Source: JALRAP01 sp046302815
GTDB lineage: Bacteria; Bacteroidota; Bacteroidia; AKYH767-A; OLB10
DNA: 64,000 nucleotides
NCBI GenBank assembly: GCA_046302815.1
Contig: JBKCHO010000056.1
Location: forward strand, 1-64,000
Direction: 5' to 3'
Numbering within the stretch: position 1 is the stretch's first letter; each line of letters begins with the position of its first letter. Shown here one piece after another: positions 61,645 through 64,000 of this stretch. Below the pieces are notes generated by a model. It made no database searches and was not told the origin of the DNA. It was given only the letters and a program-made list of their open reading frames with translations. The translations under genes and the position numbers were made by a program.

Positions 61645-62136
61645 TTATTTGCCAGCAGCAGCAGCCTTTACCTTTTCGAAAAGCTTATCCTCATCACCTG
61701 GAGCGAATGAGGTGTGCTGGTTTATGACTTCCCGGTTCCCGTTTAAAAGAAAAGTGTGTGGCACCATGTTTACATTCATGGCGCGCTTGAAATCACTGTT
61801 CGGGTCCAAGTACGATTCGTACTCCCAGCCTTTAGCGTTCAAGAATGGTGCAACCGAGGCTGTGGTTCTGGCATCATCTATGGATACGATAACTAGCTTC
61901 ACTCCGGTCTCCTTTTGCCAATCTGAATACACTTCATGAATCGTTTCGAGCTCTTTGATACAGGGCTTACACCAAGTGGCCCAAAAACTAACAATCATCG
62001 GCTTTCCATCATTGATGATACTATTGGTGGATACAGTGGTGCCTTCCATGTTTTTCACTTTTACATCAGGGATGGTTTGTGATTGGACAGAAATAGAAGC
62101 GCAAACCAGTGTGAGGGCAATAATCAGCTGTTTCAT
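61645..62136 (-). CDS. TlpA-like periplasmic thioredoxin
   Basis: The 163-residue product has a signal peptide (KQLIIALTLVCASISVQSQ) and a TlpA/ResA thioredoxin domain: PDVKVKNMEGTTVSTNSI, VSFWATWCKPCIKELETI with the CxxC active site near 58-61, VKLVIVSIDDA, and MVPHTFLLNG with the cis-Pro. It is a periplasmic disulphide reductase-type protein. I use the ATG at 62136; an ATG at 62184 would add 16 basic residues ahead of the signal. It is the first gene of the redox/envelope operon. Confidence 0.93.
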   Translation of the reverse strand: MKQLIIALTLVCASISVQSQTIPDVKVKNMEGTTVSTNSIINDGKPMIVSFWATWCKPCIKELETIHEVYSDWQKETGVKLVIVSIDDARTTASVAPFLNAKGWEYESYLDPNSDFKRAMNVNMVPHTFLLNGNREVINQHTSFAPGDEDKLFEKVKAAAAGK

Positions 62137-62404
62137 GTTCTTTTTGATGAGTTTGTAAAGATAATACTTAGGGGGGTTGAACACAACGATTACAACAACC
62201 TTGCCGAAATTAGTCCTTGTAAATCATGTTTTTATGGCTTTTAAATAGCGAGATGCCCAAGGAGTTATTTCTAGGTGTTACGATCATTTGTAGTGCAACA
62301 AAAACGGTTATTCAGGGCCTTTTTGGGAGAGAATAAATTACCAAAAACATAATCATATTGTTGCTAATGGTTGTAGGTTTTGGTTATTAAAACCGAGCGG
62401 GGCG

Positions 62405-63037
62405 CTATTTGTTAAAGCGAAAAATTTTCCAAAGCACAGGAAATGTCGTAACCACAAATATGCCGATAACGATTTTGTCGAGATATTCTTTTACAAGCTC
62501 ATTTTCCCCAAGCACGAAACCAAGCGATACCAGACTAAAGACCCAAATCAAGGCCCCAAGGATGTTGAAATGGACAAACTTCTTGAAATCCATTTTCACA
62601 ATACCGGCTACGATGGGTGCAAAGGTTCTTACGATGGGAAGAAATCGGGCAATGATGATGGCGCTTCCGCCCTTTTTTTCGTAGAAATCACGAGCCTGTT
62701 CGATGTGTTTTTTCTTAAACAACAGGGAGTCTTTACGCTCAAAAAGCAAGGGTCCGGATTTTTTACCAAACCAGTAGCCAACAAAATTTCCCAGAACCGC
62801 ACAGATAACAATGAGCGTATTCCAAAAGAAGAGGTTTGCCCAGCCGTTGTCGAAAGGATACATCGAGTTGGCTATAATCATACCCGTAATGAACAACAAA
62901 TAGTCGCCTGGTAGGAAAAAGCCAATAAACAGACCGGTTTCGGCGAAAATGATAAGCATAACCAAGTAAAGACCCCCGTTGGTAATGATCCACTCTGCGT
63001 CGGCGAGGTTTTTCAAAAAGTCGATAAGCTCCGTCAT
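62405..63037 (-). CDS. DedA-family membrane protein
   Basis: The 210-residue inner-membrane protein has the DedA/VTT signature: FAETGLFIGFFLPGDYLLFITGMI, GNFVGYWFGKKSGPLLFERKDSLLFKKKHIEQARDFYEKKGGSAIIIARFLPIVRTFAPIVAGIVKMDFKKF, and GALIWVFSLVSLGFVLG. Family members are lipid scramblases or flippases, including undecaprenyl-phosphate carriers. It is likely monocistronic, with about 220 bases of spacer to the TlpA-like gene and 280 bases to scpA, neither of which shows a further gene. Confidence 0.93.
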   Translation of the reverse strand: MTELIDFLKNLADAEWIITNGGLYLVMLIIFAETGLFIGFFLPGDYLLFITGMIIANSMYPFDNGWANLFFWNTLIVICAVLGNFVGYWFGKKSGPLLFERKDSLLFKKKHIEQARDFYEKKGGSAIIIARFLPIVRTFAPIVAGIVKMDFKKFVHFNILGALIWVFSLVSLGFVLGENELVKEYLDKIVIGIFVVTTFPVLWKIFRFNK

Positions 63038-63319
63038 ATATCGGGTTTAGGTACCGGTCAGGTTAATTAGCTAATCATTCGGCGCCTCTGCCAACCGAGA
63101 TGGTTTAGAAACAAACAGAAAGGGTGTTTGTTGCGCGACACAAAGATCAAATTTAGAGGCACCAGACCATAAAGCTACCAAACAATTGGTAAAGCATAGA
63201 AATCTTCGCCCGATACGGCTGAAACCAATGTACCAGAAATAGGAAAAAACAGTAAACAATGAATTGTTAGAGTCGATAGCAATCATCTTCTGGGAACAAG
63301 GCCATTCAGCAACCCGCGC

Positions 63320-64000
63320 CTATAAACTTGCATTTGGATCGGAAGAGGTTTCTTCAGTTACCTCAGACAAAAGAAAATTGTTAAATCCTTCGCCAATGGA
63401 AATGTGTATATGCCTAGCTTGAAGCAAATCGAGCAAAGCAAGGAATATGAAACACCCGTGTATTTTGGATTGACATGCAGAGAAAAGGTCTAAAAAGGTC
63501 ACATTCGATTTCAACCGTACGAGTCTTCGAATATTATCCCTTTCCTGACCAATGGTGAAAGGATATTGAACTACGGTATGGCTCTTGCGTTCCTCGTTAT
63601 AACGGAAACGCTCCATCACTTTTTCGAAAGTCACCATCAGCTTGAACAAGGTGAGGGCGTTCAGCTCTGCCTGGTAATTGGAACCATCCGCATGCATGGC
63701 AATAGAAGACAGCTCTGATGAAATATTACCACGCTCCACTTTCATGGATCGGTCTTCTTCCATTTGCTTGAGCTCTTCAGCCGCTTCCTTGTATTGCTTA
63801 TATTCCAAAAGCTGACGAACCAAATCCTGTCGTGGATCAATCTCGTTCCCTTGTTCATCTTTCGGTAATCGTGGCAAAAGCATTTTGGCCTTGATACGCA
63901 TGAGGGTGCTGGCCACGAGGATGAACTCACTGGCTAATTCGATATTCATGGCCTCTGCGTGTCGGATATACTCGAAGAAATCGTTCGTTATGGTTGAAAT
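63320..64000 (-). CDS. scpA: Segregation and condensation protein A (5' end outside the window)
   Basis: The frame enters from the right edge without a start (ISTITNDFFEYIRHAEAMNIELASEFILVASTLMRIKAKMLLP) and ends at 63320. These residues are the ScpA kleisin signature, followed by the DPRQDLVRQLLEYKQYKEAAEEL linker and the C-terminal winged helix (VTFLDLFSACQSKIHGCFIFLALLDLLQARHIHI). ScpA joins ScpB and SMC to form condensin, which is loaded at parS by ParB. Parts of the parS-type system therefore occur at both ends of this window. An internal ATG at 63949 is not the true start. Confidence 0.93.
   Translation of the reverse strand: MSTITNDFFEYIRHAEAMNIELASEFILVASTLMRIKAKMLLPRLPKDEQGNEIDPRQDLVRQLLEYKQYKEAAEELKQMEEDRSMKVERGNISSELSSIAMHADGSNYQAELNALTLFKLMVTFEKVMERFRYNEERKSHTVVQYPFTIGQERDNIRRLVRLKSNVTFLDLFSACQSKIHGCFIFLALLDLLQARHIHISIGEGFNNFLLSEVTEETSSDPNASL

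Noticed and set aside
63071..63286. 71-residue frame between dedA and scpA
   Set aside because: The product has no coherent pattern, no ribosome-binding site and low plausibility; I treat the spacer as non-coding.

Overview
The window is a chromosomal segment of a Bacteroidota bacterium, most likely a free-living, gliding-type (Flavobacteriia/Cytophagia/Chitinophagia-like) lineage. The evidence is type IX secretion system (T9SS) parts and cargo: a PorP/SprF-like protein, a PorE-like protein, type A and type B sorting tails. Lineage-restricted families (DUF4476, DUF6029, Omp28, PorT-like barrels) and TAnnTTTG-type -7 boxes in front of several genes agree. No rRNA, tRNA, IS element, prophage or CRISPR array was seen.

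Layout. 1-7041: the N-terminal part of a PAS sensor kinase (runs off the left edge), a secreted lamin-tail protein, a YgiD-type dioxygenase, and a block of small envelope or unknown proteins (two of them apparent paralogues, a DUF4476 protein, a YqaE-like lipoprotein, a DUF2752 protein) separated by clear hairpin terminators, with a remnant of a T9SS sorting tail. 7048-16271: a translation block (lysS, infB, nusA, rimP) reading left and mnmG reading right; the mnmG flanks carry three sequences close to the ParB-binding site parS, one of them doubling as the mnmG terminator, followed by about 700 bp without genes. 16272-19264: a Wzc-like protein with a degenerate tyrosine-kinase domain and an unrecognised partner. 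19272-28365: carbonic anhydrase, a type B T9SS cargo followed by a PorP/SprF-OmpA fusion, an FkbM methyltransferase, an M28 peptidase and an omega-amidase. 28367-33538: a methionine-type aminotransferase paired with the omega-amidase, then two flavin-reductase-like genes coupled to an unusual photolyase/cryptochrome, whose 3' end overlaps a histidine kinase.

33547-44411: a lipoprotein gene upstream of the kinase; a CapA/SGNH/MBOAT set that probably O-acetylates an envelope glycan; and a long leftward operon (rpiB, M28 peptidase, EamA transporter, yicC, small membrane protein, gmk, nadD, response regulator). 44412-52240: an AT-rich gap, a MORN-repeat protein, the PorE-like OmpA protein and a 1228-residue secreted BNR-repeat protein. 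52237-64000: RNase R, a biotinyl carrier protein, a Tat-type exported superoxide dismutase, another T9SS cargo, a leftward envelope/redox operon (TlpA-like, DUF6029, Omp28, PorT-like, ubiX, small protein), a DedA protein and the 3' part of scpA at the right edge.

The best candidates for something not yet described are the flavin-reductase/photolyase trio, in which the photolyase lacks two of the three canonical electron-transfer tryptophans; the parS-like cluster with a site embedded in a terminator; the terminator-like hairpin in the rimP-nusA-infB leader; and the SprF-OmpA fusion beside its probable cargo. No wholly new multi-gene defence or mobile system was recognised.
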